Shown piece by piece: positions 7,993 through 17,256 of a stretch of DNA of 64,000 bases. Made by a program: the position numbers and the translations under genes. The notes under the pieces were generated by a model. That model was given only the letters and a program-made list of their open reading frames with translations, was not told where the DNA came from and did not search any database. Position 1 is the stretch's first letter, and each line of letters opens with the position of its first letter. Source of the DNA: Streptomyces sp. H27-H1 (GTDB lineage: Bacteria > Actinomycetota > Actinomycetes > Streptomycetales > Streptomycetaceae); NCBI RefSeq assembly GCF_026627445.1, contig NZ_JAPNLJ010000024.1, positions 1 through 64,000 of the forward strand. Reading direction: 5' to 3'.

Positions 7993-9642
7993 CTACGAGT
8001 ACCTGGGGTGCGGCAGCGTGGACGGCGGGAGGCCGGACACCCGGGTGCGTTCCGTGTCCCGGGCGGCGTCGGCCAGTGACTGGGTGGACAGGGACCGCAG
8101 GACGGGCGTGTCCCGGTCCACGCGCAGCCCGGGCGCGCCCTCGCGGGCGGCCAGGACGAAGCCCCAGTCCTGGGGGAGCGTCGCGGCGGCGGAGCCGGCG
8201 CCGAGGACCCGGTCGGGGCCGGCTGTGAAGCCCGAGAGGCGGCCGCCCGCGCTGTAGGGGGTGGTGCGCAGGCCGGCGGCGCGCAGGGTGGCCTCGACGG
8301 TCCAGTAGGTACGGGGCCTGGTGCCCGGCGGTCCCGCGTGGACGGCGAGCCGCCCGCCGGGGCGCAGGGCCCGCGCCGCCAGCCCGTAGAACTCCTGCGA
8401 GTACAGCTTCGTGCTGGGGGTGATCCCGGGGTCGGGCAGGTCGGAGACGATGACGTCGAAGCGGGCCCGGGCGCCGGTTCCGCGCAGCCAGCGGAAGGCG
8501 TCCTCGGTGACGGCGCCGAGGCGCGGGTCCTCGTATGCCCGCTCGTTCAGCGCGGAGAGCATCGGGTCGGTTCGGGCGAGCCGCACGACTCCGGGGTCGA
8601 GCTCGACGACGGTGACGGAGGCGACGTCGCGGTAGCGCAGCACCTCGCGGGCGGCGAGGCCGTCGCCGCCGCCGAGCACCAGGACGCGGGTGTGCGGGCC
8701 GGTCATCGCGGGGTGCACGAGCGCTTCGTGGTAGCGGTACTCGTCGTAGCCGCTGACCCGCAGGCGGCCGTCGAGGAAGAGGTCGAGGGAGCGCGGGGAG
8801 CCGTTCGGGGGGCCGGTGAGGACGAGTTCCTGGACGCCGGTCTGCACGGCGACGCGGACCTCGCCGCCGTAGACGGCGCGACGGGCCACCCGTTCGAAGT
8901 CGTCGGCGAGGACGGTGGCGCCGGCCAGGAGGGCGAGGACGGTGACGTTGACGGCGATGAGCAGCCAGCGGGCGCGGCGGCTCAGGTCCCGGCGGAACAG
9001 CCACAGGACGAGGCCGCCGCCGGCGGTGACGTTGACGGCGCCGGTGAACATGGCGCCGGTGAGCTGGCCGAGGACGGGCAGCAGCAGGAAGGGGAAGGCG
9101 AGGCCGCCGACGAGCGCGCCGACGTAGTCGGCGGCGAACAGGTCGGCGACGGCGCCGCCCGCGTCCTGTCTGCGGATGCGCTGGATCAGGACCATCAGGA
9201 GCGGGATCTCTGCGCCGATGAGGACGCCGATCGCGAAGGAGAAGGCGACGAGCGCGGGCCGGGACTCCCCCAGCCAGGCGAAGCTGGCGTAGAGAGCCAT
9301 GGCGGAGAGCCCGCCGAGGAGGGCCAGGGCCGCTTCCACGAGGGCGAAGCCGAAGGCGGGCCGGGTGCGCAGGGCCTTGGCGAGCAGGGATCCGACGCCC
9401 ATGGCGAAGACCATGACGGACAGCACGACCGACGCCTGGGTGACGGAGTCGCCGATGAGGTACGAGCCGAGGGCGAGCAGCTCCAGTTCGTATACGAGCC
9501 CGCAGGCGGCGCAGACGAACACGGTGGCCAGGACGAGGAGTCGGCCGGTTCTGGGCCGTACGGGCAGGGCGGCCGGGGCGCGGGCCACACCGCGCGGCTC
9601 CGGAGCCGGGAGCACCCCGCGCGGGGCGGAACGGTCGATCAT
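7993..9642 (-). CDS. Membrane-fused spermidine-synthase-like aminopropyltransferase
   Basis: This 549-aa protein joins an N-terminal bundle of about seven transmembrane helices (residues 30-240) to a C-terminal Rossmann methyltransferase-like domain of the spermidine synthase family. The nucleotide site VLVLGGGDGLAAREVLRY and VVELDPGVVRLAR are intact, as is DVIVSDLPDPG. The membrane-fused subfamily is common in actinomycetes. It may not make spermidine; the acceptor is unknown. The only promoter space is the 230 bp to the divergent or next gene upstream. No ligand can be deduced. Confidence 0.85.
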   Translation of the reverse strand: MIDRSAPRGVLPAPEPRGVARAPAALPVRPRTGRLLVLATVFVCAACGLVYELELLALGSYLIGDSVTQASVVLSVMVFAMGVGSLLAKALRTRPAFGFALVEAALALLGGLSAMALYASFAWLGESRPALVAFSFAIGVLIGAEIPLLMVLIQRIRRQDAGGAVADLFAADYVGALVGGLAFPFLLLPVLGQLTGAMFTGAVNVTAGGGLVLWLFRRDLSRRARWLLIAVNVTVLALLAGATVLADDFERVARRAVYGGEVRVAVQTGVQELVLTGPPNGSPRSLDLFLDGRLRVSGYDEYRYHEALVHPAMTGPHTRVLVLGGGDGLAAREVLRYRDVASVTVVELDPGVVRLARTDPMLSALNERAYEDPRLGAVTEDAFRWLRGTGARARFDVIVSDLPDPGITPSTKLYSQEFYGLAARALRPGGRLAVHAGPPGTRPRTYWTVEATLRAAGLRTTPYSAGGRLSGFTAGPDRVLGAGSAAATLPQDWGFVLAAREGAPGLRVDRDTPVLRSLSTQSLADAARDTERTRVSGLPPSTLPHPRYS

Positions 9643-9870
9643 GAAGCGAACCGTACGTCACCGCCTGCTCGCACCCGGTCACCCACATGGGTGTAAGTGG
9701 AGTGCTGGTTCCGGCAGTTGGCGTAACCGCCCGGCAACTCCGCGACCCTGCGACCCCGGAGCTCCCGGATCACCACCCGCGACCCCGCGACCGCCGGATC
9801 ACTACCGGCGGACCCGCGGCCCGGCGACCCCCCCCCCCTGCGCTCCCGCTCCCGCCCCCGCCCCCGCCCC
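9643..9870. other. Intergenic tract with C-rich simple sequence
   Basis: Contains (CCGCGACC)-type imperfect repeats and a run CCCGCC/CCCCCG at about 9828-9872 just after the DUF2617 gene, with a short CCGCCGG...CCGGCGG hairpin at 9798-9820. It probably ends the DUF2617 transcript. No coding potential is convincing. Confidence 0.4.
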
Positions 9871-10440
9871 CTAGATCAACACTGGCGACTCCACGGCCGC
9901 CGCGGCGCCCGTCACCAGCCCCGCACCGCTCCCGGCCGTCCGTACGCCGACCCGGGTGCGGGTGGCCACCAACTGCCCTTCCTGCGGGTACGCGTGCCAG
10001 GTGCGCCACCGCACCTGGCCCTCGTAGCGCTGCGCGAGCATGGCGGTGAAGGCGTGCGGGCTGCCGGGGAAGGTGCCGGCGAGCCCGTTCGGGTGATCCG
10101 CGACCAGAGCGAGCAGTTCCTGCGCACGGCCGGCGAAGGAGCCGCGCGAGAGGTTCTCGACCCGCGCGGCGAACTCGTACTCCCAGTCGCCGACGCGCTC
10201 GGCCACGCCGAGCGGAAGCGGGGTGCTGCTGCCGGGCATACAGGCGACGGTCTCGGAGCAGAGCACGTCGCCCTCTTCCAGGAGTACCTGGTGAGAGGCC
10301 CCGAGCAGACGCAACTCCACTTTGGCGTCACCCAGTTCGAGATTCAGTACGGCCAGGGCGGGCAGCCGATCCCGCCCCAGGGCCCAGGCGAGGTCGGAGG
10401 CACGCGTGTCGGTATAGGTGGTCTGGAGGGTCGTGAGCAT
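9871..10440 (-). CDS. DUF2617 family protein
   Basis: The 189-aa actinobacterial protein starts MLTTLQTTYTDTRASDLAWALG; upstream in-frame codons to 10563 look non-conserved. It carries VELRLLGASHQVLL, ETVACMPG and GLAGTFPGSPHAFTAML, typical of the family. Function is unknown; the single domain is cytosolic with no membrane segment. It precedes the aminopropyltransferase-like gene by 228 bp, and the two are often neighbours in Streptomyces (recalled, not checked). Confidence 0.75.
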   Translation of the reverse strand: MLTTLQTTYTDTRASDLAWALGRDRLPALAVLNLELGDAKVELRLLGASHQVLLEEGDVLCSETVACMPGSSTPLPLGVAERVGDWEYEFAARVENLSRGSFAGRAQELLALVADHPNGLAGTFPGSPHAFTAMLAQRYEGQVRWRTWHAYPQEGQLVATRTRVGVRTAGSGAGLVTGAAAAVESPVLI

Positions 10441-10786
10441 GAGTCGGCTCCGCAAACGCGCGAGGGAGATGGGCCGGAGCCCGCCAGCGGTAGTCAACGG
10501 GTGGGGGGACACCGGCACGGGTCCACAGGAAGTCCAGGGAGGTCCGAGGACTGGTCTACTCAACCGAGGGAATCATGAAAGGCACGGCACTCACAGCGTT
10601 TTTACCCAAGTTGCAGGGGTTTACATCCCCTCGGGGGCTACGCAGTTCACGTGTTCAACAGCATGCCGCCCGTACGTCGTAATGCGCGGTATGAGCGTCC
10701 GAACAAGAAGACGCCCGACGGAAGTTGTACCCGGCGGGCACCCCGCGCATGTCGGCGGGGAACCCACGGGTCCATGCTGCCCCCTG
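10441..10786. other. Intergenic region, no supported gene
   Basis: Between two minus-strand genes. A 35-codon frame on the plus strand (10575-10682, ATGAAAGGCACGG) has a weak ribosome site but no similarity I recognise. A short GGGTTTACATCCCC inverted repeat lies at about 10617-10630. I would not annotate a gene here. Confidence 0.4.
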
Positions 10787-11065
10787 TCAGCTGGAACCGC
10801 ATCCGCCGCCGCCGCAGGAGGAGGACGAGGAGGAGGAACCACAGGAGGACGATGACGAACCGCACGAAGAGGAAGAGGATCCGCAAGAGGACCCGTGCGA
10901 GCTGCCACTGCCCGCCCACCAGCTGCTGCTGCTGTCACCGGACCCACCCGAATCCCCCGACCCACCCGATGCGTACCCGCTGCGCGCCGCTCGAGCCGAC
11001 GCCACCACCACCAGCACGATGCCGGCGAGCACGGCCATACCAACCACGACCAGGACGACCACCAT
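10787..11065 (-). CDS. Small membrane protein with Ser/Gly/Cys low-complexity tail
   Basis: The 92-aa product starts at an ATG preceded by AAGGGGGG. Residues 1-25 are a strongly hydrophobic helix (VVVLVVVGMAVLAGIVLVVV), then the rest is almost only Ser, Gly and Cys, with blocks such as CGSSSSSCGSSSS and a final CGGGGCGSS. Six cysteines are regularly spaced. The topology suggests a single-pass anchor with an exported or cytoplasmic flexible tail. Function is unknown; the regular Cys spacing could serve metal binding or disulfides. Codons are of host type. Confidence 0.6.
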   Translation of the reverse strand: MVVVLVVVGMAVLAGIVLVVVASARAARSGYASGGSGDSGGSGDSSSSWWAGSGSSHGSSCGSSSSSCGSSSSSCGSSSSSSSCGGGGCGSS

Positions 11066-11204
11066 GATCGTCCCCCCCTTCTGTCGAAACCCGGATACCC
11101 GGGGTGCGGGCTCCCATTCGTCCGCGTGCAGGGGGAATTCCCTAGGTGCACGCGGCCCAAAGCACACTTGAGCAAGTCCAGAGCTTCCCCGCAGGATGGC
11201 GCCC

Positions 11205-12389
11205 ATGAGCGCTCCCGAACGCACCCCCCGCCTCGCCCGCCCGATCCTCAACCGCCGGCTGGCGGCCTTCGGCACCACGATCTTCGCGGAAATGTCCGCA
11301 CTGGCCACCGCCACCGGCTCCATCAACCTCGGCCAGGGCTTCCCCGACACCGACGGCCCCGCCGAGATCGCCGAGGCGGCGGTGCGCGCGATCCGCGACG
11401 GCCGGGGCAACCAGTACCCGCCGGGCCCCGGTGTTCCGGAGCTCCGTACGGCGATCGCCGCCCACCAGCAGCGCTTCTACGGCCTGGACCACGACCCGGA
11501 CACCGAGGTCCTCGTCACCGCCGGGGCCACCGAGGCCATCGCGGCCTCCCTCCTCGCCCTCCTCGAACCGGGCGACGAGGTCATCGCCCTGGAGCCCTTC
11601 TACGACTCCTACGCCGCCTGCATCGCGATGGCCGGGGCCGTCCGGGTGCCGCTGACCCTGCGCGCCCCCGATTTCCGCCTCGACGTGGACGCGCTGCGGG
11701 CCGCGGTGACCCCGCGCACCCGGCTCCTGCTGCTGAACACCCCGCACAACCCGACGGGTACGGTCCTGACCCCCGCCGAGCTGGCCGCGGTCGCGGAGCT
11801 GGCCGTCTCCCGCGACCTGCTGGTCATCACGGACGAGGTGTACGAGCACCTGGTCTTCGAGGGCGCCCACACCCCGCTGGCGGGCCTGCCGGGCATGCGC
11901 GAGCGCACGGTCACCATCTCCTCCGCAGGCAAGACCTTCTCCTTCACGGGCTGGAAGGTCGGCTGGGTGACGGGGGCGCCGGAGCTGGTCACCGCGGTCC
12001 GCTCGGCGAAGCAGTTCCTGACGTACGTGGCCTCGGGCCCGTTCCAGTACGCGATCGCCGAGGCCCTGGCCCTCCCCGACACGTACTACGACACCTTCCG
12101 CGCGGACCTGGCCGCCAAGCGCGACCTCCTCGCCGACGGCCTCGCGGCGGCCGGCTTCGAGGTCTTCCGCCCCCAGGGCACCTACTTCGTCACCACCGAC
12201 ATCACCCCGCTCGGCGAGCGGGACGGGCTCGCCTTCTGCCGGGCCCTGCCGAAGCGCTGCGGAGTGGTGGCCATCCCCAACCAGGTGTTCTACGACGACA
12301 AGGCCGCCGGAGCCACCCAGGTGCGCTGGGCCTTCTGCAAGCGCACGGACGTCCTGGAAGAGGCGGTGGAGCGGCTGCGGCGGCTCTGA
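11205..12389 (+). CDS. Class I/II PLP aminotransferase (methionine/kynurenine aminotransferase-like)
   Basis: The 394-aa fold-type I aminotransferase shows FPDTDGP, NQYPPGPGVPELR, the NTPHNPTGT motif, VITDEVYEHLVF, and the PLP lysine in SSAGKTFSFTGWKVGW, then the C-terminal VRWAFCK arginine. This set matches the KAT/MetC-type N-succinyl-diaminopimelate or methionine aminotransferase subgroup in actinomycetes. The exact substrate is unsure. The ATG at 11205 is better spaced from AGGA than the one at 11196. Confidence 0.88.
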   Translation: MSAPERTPRLARPILNRRLAAFGTTIFAEMSALATATGSINLGQGFPDTDGPAEIAEAAVRAIRDGRGNQYPPGPGVPELRTAIAAHQQRFYGLDHDPDTEVLVTAGATEAIAASLLALLEPGDEVIALEPFYDSYAACIAMAGAVRVPLTLRAPDFRLDVDALRAAVTPRTRLLLLNTPHNPTGTVLTPAELAAVAELAVSRDLLVITDEVYEHLVFEGAHTPLAGLPGMRERTVTISSAGKTFSFTGWKVGWVTGAPELVTAVRSAKQFLTYVASGPFQYAIAEALALPDTYYDTFRADLAAKRDLLADGLAAAGFEVFRPQGTYFVTTDITPLGERDGLAFCRALPKRCGVVAIPNQVFYDDKAAGATQVRWAFCKRTDVLEEAVERLRRL

Positions 12390-12548
12390 GGCGGCTTAGT
12401 GCTGTGACCGGAAAGGTTCACCGCGTCGCGGCGCCCGGCACGGCACCTAGCGGCGGCGGAATCGAATCGTCGGGCCCCGCCCTCGTAGTGTTCCTCTTCC
12501 TCCATCACGGCGCCTCCGACCGGGAGCCCTCCAGAGAGTCGGTACCGC

Positions 12549-13727
12549 ATGGCGACGGAAACGCTGTCGAACGGCATACGGACCGGGCGGCGCGCCGGCC
12601 GGTACGGCAGGATCCCGGGCTCCGTGCTCGCGCTCGGGGTCTACGCGGCCGTGCGCGCCGCCGGGGTGCTGGCGGTCGCCGTGGCGGCCTGGTGGAGCGG
12701 GCGCAGCCCCGTACGGGTGCTCGGTGAGTCCTGGGACTCCGTCTGGTACCTGCGGATCGCCGAGCACGGCTACGGCCGGACCCAGATCCATCCCGGGATC
12801 GGATCCGTACAGAGCGACTCCGCGTTCTTCCCGCTCTACCCCGTCCTGATCCGCTGCGCCTCCCTCGTGCTGCCCGGCTCCCTGACCGTCGCCGCGCTCG
12901 CCGTGGCCTGGATCGCCTCGGGCGCGGCCGCCGTGGGGGTGTACCGGGTCGGGGAGCACCTGCTCGGGGCCCGCGCCGGAGTACTGCTCGTCGCACTGTG
13001 GGCGGCGCTGCCGCACGCCCTCATGCTGACCCTCGCCTACACCGAGGCCCTGCTGGCCGCCTTCGCCGCCTGGGCCCTGTACGCCCTGCTGCGCGGCCGC
13101 TGGGGGTGGGCGGCGGGGCTGGCCGTGCTCGCGGGGCTGACCCGGCCCACCGGGATCGCCGTCGCCGCAGCCGTGACGGCGGCCGCCGCCTACGAGGTCT
13201 GGCGGCGGCGGGGCCGCGCGCCCGCGGCGGTGTGGGCCGCCGGGCTGGCCGCTCCCGCGGGCTGGGCCTCGTACGTCCTGCTCGTCGGCGTGCACCGGGG
13301 GGATCCGCTCGGCGGCTACTTCGCCGTCCAGAGCGGCTGGGGCTCGCGCTTCGACTTCGGCGCCGGGGCGCTGCGCTCCGCGCGGCACGCGCTGGGCTCC
13401 CCCGGGCAGGTGGAGCTCGCCACGGTCGTGACGGTGGTCCTGCTGGCGGCCGCGCTGGTGCTCGCCGGGCTGCTGGCGGCCGACCGCCGGATCCCGCTGC
13501 CGCTGTTCGTGTACACGGGCGTGCTGCTGCTGATGACCTACGGCGGCGCGGGCTTCTTCGAATCGAAGCCGCGCTTCCTGCTGCCCGCGTTCCCGCTGCT
13601 GCTGCCGGCGGCGGCCCTCATGGCGAAAGCCCGGCCGAGCACCGCGGTCGTGGTGACCGGGGTGCTGGCCGGGCTCTCGTACGGATACGGGCCGTACCTG
13701 CTGCTCGCGTCCGGGGTGGCGCCGTGA
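12549..13727 (+). CDS. Polytopic membrane glycosyltransferase-like protein (GT39/PIG-V-like)
   Basis: A 392-aa protein with about nine transmembrane helices. The first loop carries ESWDSVWYLRIAEHGYG and then SAFFPLYPVLIRC, the acidic/aromatic signature of lipid-linked-sugar-dependent membrane mannosyltransferases of the PIG-V type. A later GAGFFESKPRFLLPAFPLLL resembles the conserved R-F-hydrophobic-P segment of that family. It probably glycosylates an exported lipid or protein using a polyprenyl-phosphate sugar. A 159-bp leader separates it from the aminotransferase. Confidence 0.75.
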   Translation: MATETLSNGIRTGRRAGRYGRIPGSVLALGVYAAVRAAGVLAVAVAAWWSGRSPVRVLGESWDSVWYLRIAEHGYGRTQIHPGIGSVQSDSAFFPLYPVLIRCASLVLPGSLTVAALAVAWIASGAAAVGVYRVGEHLLGARAGVLLVALWAALPHALMLTLAYTEALLAAFAAWALYALLRGRWGWAAGLAVLAGLTRPTGIAVAAAVTAAAAYEVWRRRGRAPAAVWAAGLAAPAGWASYVLLVGVHRGDPLGGYFAVQSGWGSRFDFGAGALRSARHALGSPGQVELATVVTVVLLAAALVLAGLLAADRRIPLPLFVYTGVLLLMTYGGAGFFESKPRFLLPAFPLLLPAAALMAKARPSTAVVVTGVLAGLSYGYGPYLLLASGVAP

Positions 13728-13752
13728 GGGGTGGGACGCGGACCGCGAAGAC

Positions 13753-14304
13753 CTAGTTGGTCTCGCTGTCGCCGCCCTCGCCGTCCTTGTCGCCGTCGGT
13801 GGAGTCGACGTCCTTCTCCAGGCCGAACTGCTCGACGAGCCACTTGTCGAACTCGATCGACGCGCGGACCCAGCTGACCGTGGAGGACACGAAGTGCTCC
13901 AGGTTCACGCCGGTGCCGATCAGCATCTGCGCCTCGCCGATCAGGCGGACGGAGCCGTCGTCGTGCGTGTGGCTGTAGACCTTGGGCCACAGCGTGCGGC
14001 GGTTCCAGTCGTCGATGGACTCGAGGAGCTGAGCCTTCTCTTCGATCTTGTGCGGACGGTCGTAGAAGGTCCGTACGGAGAAGACCTGCTGCTCGTCCTC
14101 GCCGCGGAACATGAAGTACGTGCGGAAGTCCTCCCACGGCGCCGCGAGGTCACCCTCGTCGTCGACGACGTACTTGAGCTCCATCTGCTCCAGGAGCTGC
14201 TTGACCAGATCCTGGTCGGGGACGACGGGGCCCGCCGGTCCTGTGGCCTGCGGATCGGGCTGCTGCCCTCCGAAGTTCGGAATCGAGGCCGGGTCGATGC
14301 TCAC
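13753..14304 (-). CDS. YbjN domain protein
   Basis: The 183-aa product starts at a GTG with GAAGGGAAG upstream (VSIDPASIPNFGG). It has a Pro/Gln-rich N-terminal 35 residues, then a YbjN-type sensory/chaperone-like fold with YVVDDEGDLAAPW, YFMFRGEDEQQVFSVRTFY and a long C-terminal helix, and ends in an acidic tail. YbjN proteins resemble type III secretion chaperones and act in stress or motility regulation in other bacteria; the actinobacterial role is not established. It converges with the membrane glycosyltransferase. Confidence 0.8.
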   Translation of the reverse strand: MSIDPASIPNFGGQQPDPQATGPAGPVVPDQDLVKQLLEQMELKYVVDDEGDLAAPWEDFRTYFMFRGEDEQQVFSVRTFYDRPHKIEEKAQLLESIDDWNRRTLWPKVYSHTHDDGSVRLIGEAQMLIGTGVNLEHFVSSTVSWVRASIEFDKWLVEQFGLEKDVDSTDGDKDGEGGDSETN

Positions 14305-14513
14305 CGTGTGACTTCCCTTCGTGCGGATGCCGCCATCCTCTCCCATCGCGCCCACCCCGTGTCCACCCCGGGCGGTACCGATCCGCGCAGGGCGGACAGG
14401 AGTAGGGACCGGGTAAGCCGGGCCCCGGATGGACCGGGGGCCCGGCTGAGGCGGGATTGCGCCGGATGCCTGGGCGGGATCCCGCCGGGTTTCCGGGCCG
14501 GGACCGCTCCGGA

Positions 14514-17111
14514 CTACAGCGCCTTGCCCACCAGCAGGTCGTCGCCCGCGACGGAGACGCGGACGGTGTCGCCGTCCTTGACCTCGCCCGAGAGGATCTC
14601 GCGGGCCAGGCGGTCTCCGATGGCCGTCTGGATCAGACGGCGCAGGGGGCGGGCGCCGTACGCGGGGTCGTTGCCCTTGTCCGCCAGCCAGGCCAGGGCC
14701 TCCGGGGTGACGTCCAGGGTGAGGCGGCGTTCGGCCATCCGTTTGGCGAGGCGGCCGACCTGGAGCTCGGCGATGTGGGCCAGCTCGGACCCGCTCAGGG
14801 CGGAGAAGACCACCAGGTCGTCGAGGCGGTTCAGGAACTCCGGCTTGAAGGAGGCCCGCACCACGTCCAGGACCCTGGCCTTCTTCTCGTCCACACCTGT
14901 GGACGGATCCATGAGGAACTGACTGCCCAGGTTCGAGGTAAGGATCAGGATGGTGTTGCGGAAGTCCACCGTGCGGCCCTGGCCGTCCGTGAGGCGCCCG
15001 TCGTCGAGGACCTGGAGCAGGACGTCGAAGACCTCGGGGTGGGCCTTCTCCACCTCGTCCAGGAGGATCACGGAGTACGGGCGGCGGCGGACTGCCTCCG
15101 TCAGCTGGCCGCCCTCCTCGTAGCCCACGTAGCCGGGCGGCGCGCCGACGAGGCGGGCCACGGTGTGCTTCTCGCCGTACTCCGACATGTCGATGCGGAT
15201 CATGGCCCGCTCGTCGTCGAAGAGGAAGTCCGCGAGGGCCTTGGCCAGCTCCGTCTTGCCCACGCCCGTCGGCCCGAGGAAGAGGAACGAGCCGGTCGGC
15301 CGGTCGGGGTCCGCGATGCCGGCGCGGGTGCGGCGTACGGCGTCGGAGACGGCACGCACGGCCTCGCCCTGGCCGATCAGGCGGCGGCCCAGCTCCTCCT
15401 CCATGCGCAGCAGCTTCTCGGTCTCGCCCTGGAGCAGCCGGCCCGCCGGGATGCCCGTCCAGGCGCCGACCACGTCCGCGATGTCGTCGGGGCCGACCTC
15501 GTCCTTGACCATGCTGTCCTTGGAGCCGGAGCCCGCCTTGACGGCCTCCTCCTCCGTGGCCTCCGCGAGCTCCCGCTCCAGGGCCGGAATCTCCCCGTAG
15601 AGCAGCTGGGAGGCGGTGTCGAAGTCCCCGTCGCGCTGGGCGCGCTCGGCCTGGCCGCGCAGGTCGTCCAGGCGCTCCTTGAGCTCGCCGACCCGGTTGA
15701 GGGACTCCTTCTCCTTCTCCCAGCGGGCGGTGAGGCCCCGCAGGTCCTCCTCCTTGTCCGCCAGGTCCTTGCGGATCTTGTCGAGGCGTTCGCGCGAGGC
15801 CGGGTCGGACTCGTTGTTCAGGGCCAGCTCCTCCATCCGCAGCCGGTCCACGGAGCGCTGGAGCTCGTCGATCTCCAGCGGGGAGGAGTCGATTTCCATG
15901 CGGAGCCGGGACATGGACTCGTCGACGAGGTCGATGGCCTTGTCGGGGAGGAAGCGGGAGGTGATGTAGCGGTCGGAGAGGGTGGCCGCGGCGACGAGCG
16001 CGCTGTCGTTGATGACGACCTTGTGGTGGGCCTCGTAGCGGCCCTTGAGCCCGCGCAGGATCGCGATGGTGTCCTCGACGCTCGGCTCCGCCACCAGCAC
16101 CTGCTGGAAGCGCCGCTCCAGGGCCGGGTCCTTCTCGATCCGCTCGCGGTACTCGTCGAGGGTGGTAGCGCCGACCATCCGCAGTTCGCCGCGGGCCAGC
16201 ATGGGCTTGAGCATGTTGCCCGCGTCCATGGCGGAGTCCCCGCCGGCGCCGGCGCCGACGACCGTGTGCAGCTCGTCGATGAAGGTGATGATCTGGCCGT
16301 CGCTGGACTTGATCTCCGCGAGGACCGTCTTGAGCCGCTCCTCGAACTCGCCGCGGTACTTGGCGCCGGCGACCATCGCGCCGAGGTCCAGGGAGACCAG
16401 CCGCTTGTTCTTCAGGGACTCGGGGACGTCGCCCTTGACGATGCGCTGGGCCAGGCCCTCGACGACGGCGGTCTTGCCGACGCCGGGCTCGCCGATGAGC
16501 ACCGGGTTGTTCTTCGTACGGCGCGAGAGGACCTGGACGACGCGCCGGATCTCCTGGTCACGGCCGATGACCGGATCGAGCTTGCCCTCGCGGGCGGCCG
16601 CCGTGAAATCGGTGCCGAACTTCTCCAGGGCCTTGTACTGGCCCTCGGGGTCGGGGCTGGTCACCCGCCGCCCTCCTCTTGCGTTCTCGAATGCGGCCAG
16701 CAGCTTCTTCGCGGTCGCGCCCTGGGCGGAAAGGAGCTCACCGGCGGCGCCGCCCTTGGCGGCGACGGCGATGAGCAGGTGTTCGGTGGAGAGGTACTCG
16801 TCGCCGAGCTTCCCGGCCCGCGCGTCGGCCTCCGCCAGTACGGCGAGCAGCTCGCGGGTGGGCTGCGGGGGCGCGACCGTGGAGCCCGTGACGCTGGGCA
16901 GGGCGGCGAGCAGCCGGTCCGCTCCGGCGCGGACGGCGGCCTGGTCGGCGTCCGTCGCGGCCAGCAGGTCGGTGACGTTCTCGTTGTCCTCACCGGTGAG
17001 CAGCGCCAGCAGCAGGTGCGCGGGCGTCAGGTCCGCGTGCCCGTCCTTGACGGCCCTGGTGGTGGCCGCGTTGAGCGCGTCCCGGCTCCTGTTGGTCAGC
17101 TCGGCATCCAC
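14514..17111 (-). CDS. clpB: ClpB disaggregase (Hsp100)
   Basis: The 865-aa hexameric AAA+ chaperone rescues aggregated proteins with DnaK. The order is a Clp N-domain (1-145), first AAA module with GEPGVGKTAVVEGLAQRI, a middle-domain coiled coil (about 405-525, rich in Glu/Arg/Leu), and a second AAA module with GPTGVGKTELAKALADFLF and MIRIDMSEY. The length is normal. An HspR-type HAIR operator lies about 100 bp upstream at 17213-17233, so it is probably heat-induced with the dnaK operon. It is divergent from the PPOX gene. Confidence 0.97.
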   Translation of the reverse strand: MDAELTNRSRDALNAATTRAVKDGHADLTPAHLLLALLTGEDNENVTDLLAATDADQAAVRAGADRLLAALPSVTGSTVAPPQPTRELLAVLAEADARAGKLGDEYLSTEHLLIAVAAKGGAAGELLSAQGATAKKLLAAFENARGGRRVTSPDPEGQYKALEKFGTDFTAAAREGKLDPVIGRDQEIRRVVQVLSRRTKNNPVLIGEPGVGKTAVVEGLAQRIVKGDVPESLKNKRLVSLDLGAMVAGAKYRGEFEERLKTVLAEIKSSDGQIITFIDELHTVVGAGAGGDSAMDAGNMLKPMLARGELRMVGATTLDEYRERIEKDPALERRFQQVLVAEPSVEDTIAILRGLKGRYEAHHKVVINDSALVAAATLSDRYITSRFLPDKAIDLVDESMSRLRMEIDSSPLEIDELQRSVDRLRMEELALNNESDPASRERLDKIRKDLADKEEDLRGLTARWEKEKESLNRVGELKERLDDLRGQAERAQRDGDFDTASQLLYGEIPALERELAEATEEEAVKAGSGSKDSMVKDEVGPDDIADVVGAWTGIPAGRLLQGETEKLLRMEEELGRRLIGQGEAVRAVSDAVRRTRAGIADPDRPTGSFLFLGPTGVGKTELAKALADFLFDDERAMIRIDMSEYGEKHTVARLVGAPPGYVGYEEGGQLTEAVRRRPYSVILLDEVEKAHPEVFDVLLQVLDDGRLTDGQGRTVDFRNTILILTSNLGSQFLMDPSTGVDEKKARVLDVVRASFKPEFLNRLDDLVVFSALSGSELAHIAELQVGRLAKRMAERRLTLDVTPEALAWLADKGNDPAYGARPLRRLIQTAIGDRLAREILSGEVKDGDTVRVSVAGDDLLVGKAL

Positions 17112-17212
17112 GTGCGCCTTCTCCCTTCCGTGCGGGTCGTACGACTCGTGCAGCTTGCGGCTTGCACCGCAGCTCTCGCGTGCTTGTGCTTTACATGGAC
17201 AACCTGCACAAA

Positions 17213-17233
17213 GTTGAGTCTATTCCACTCAAG
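17213..17233. promoter_or_regulatory. HAIR operator (HspR site) for clpB
   Basis: GTTGAGT, a 7-nt spacer, then ACTCAAG: a one-mismatch copy of the HAIR consensus CTTGAGT-N7-ACTCAAG bound by HspR. It lies in the 145-bp divergent region, 102 bp from the clpB start and only 24 bp from the ATG of the PPOX gene, so it could affect both. Confidence 0.92.
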
Positions 17234-17256
17234 GTGGCGCGACGTACCCTTCGCGC

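Noticed and set aside
10575..10682. 35-codon plus-strand frame starting MKGTALTAFLPK
   Set aside because: Weak ribosome site and no recognised family; chance frame more likely.
10895..12727. Plus-strand 600-codon frame overlapping the aminotransferase
   Set aside because: Out of frame with the aminotransferase, whose PLP motifs are intact; typical high-GC shadow.
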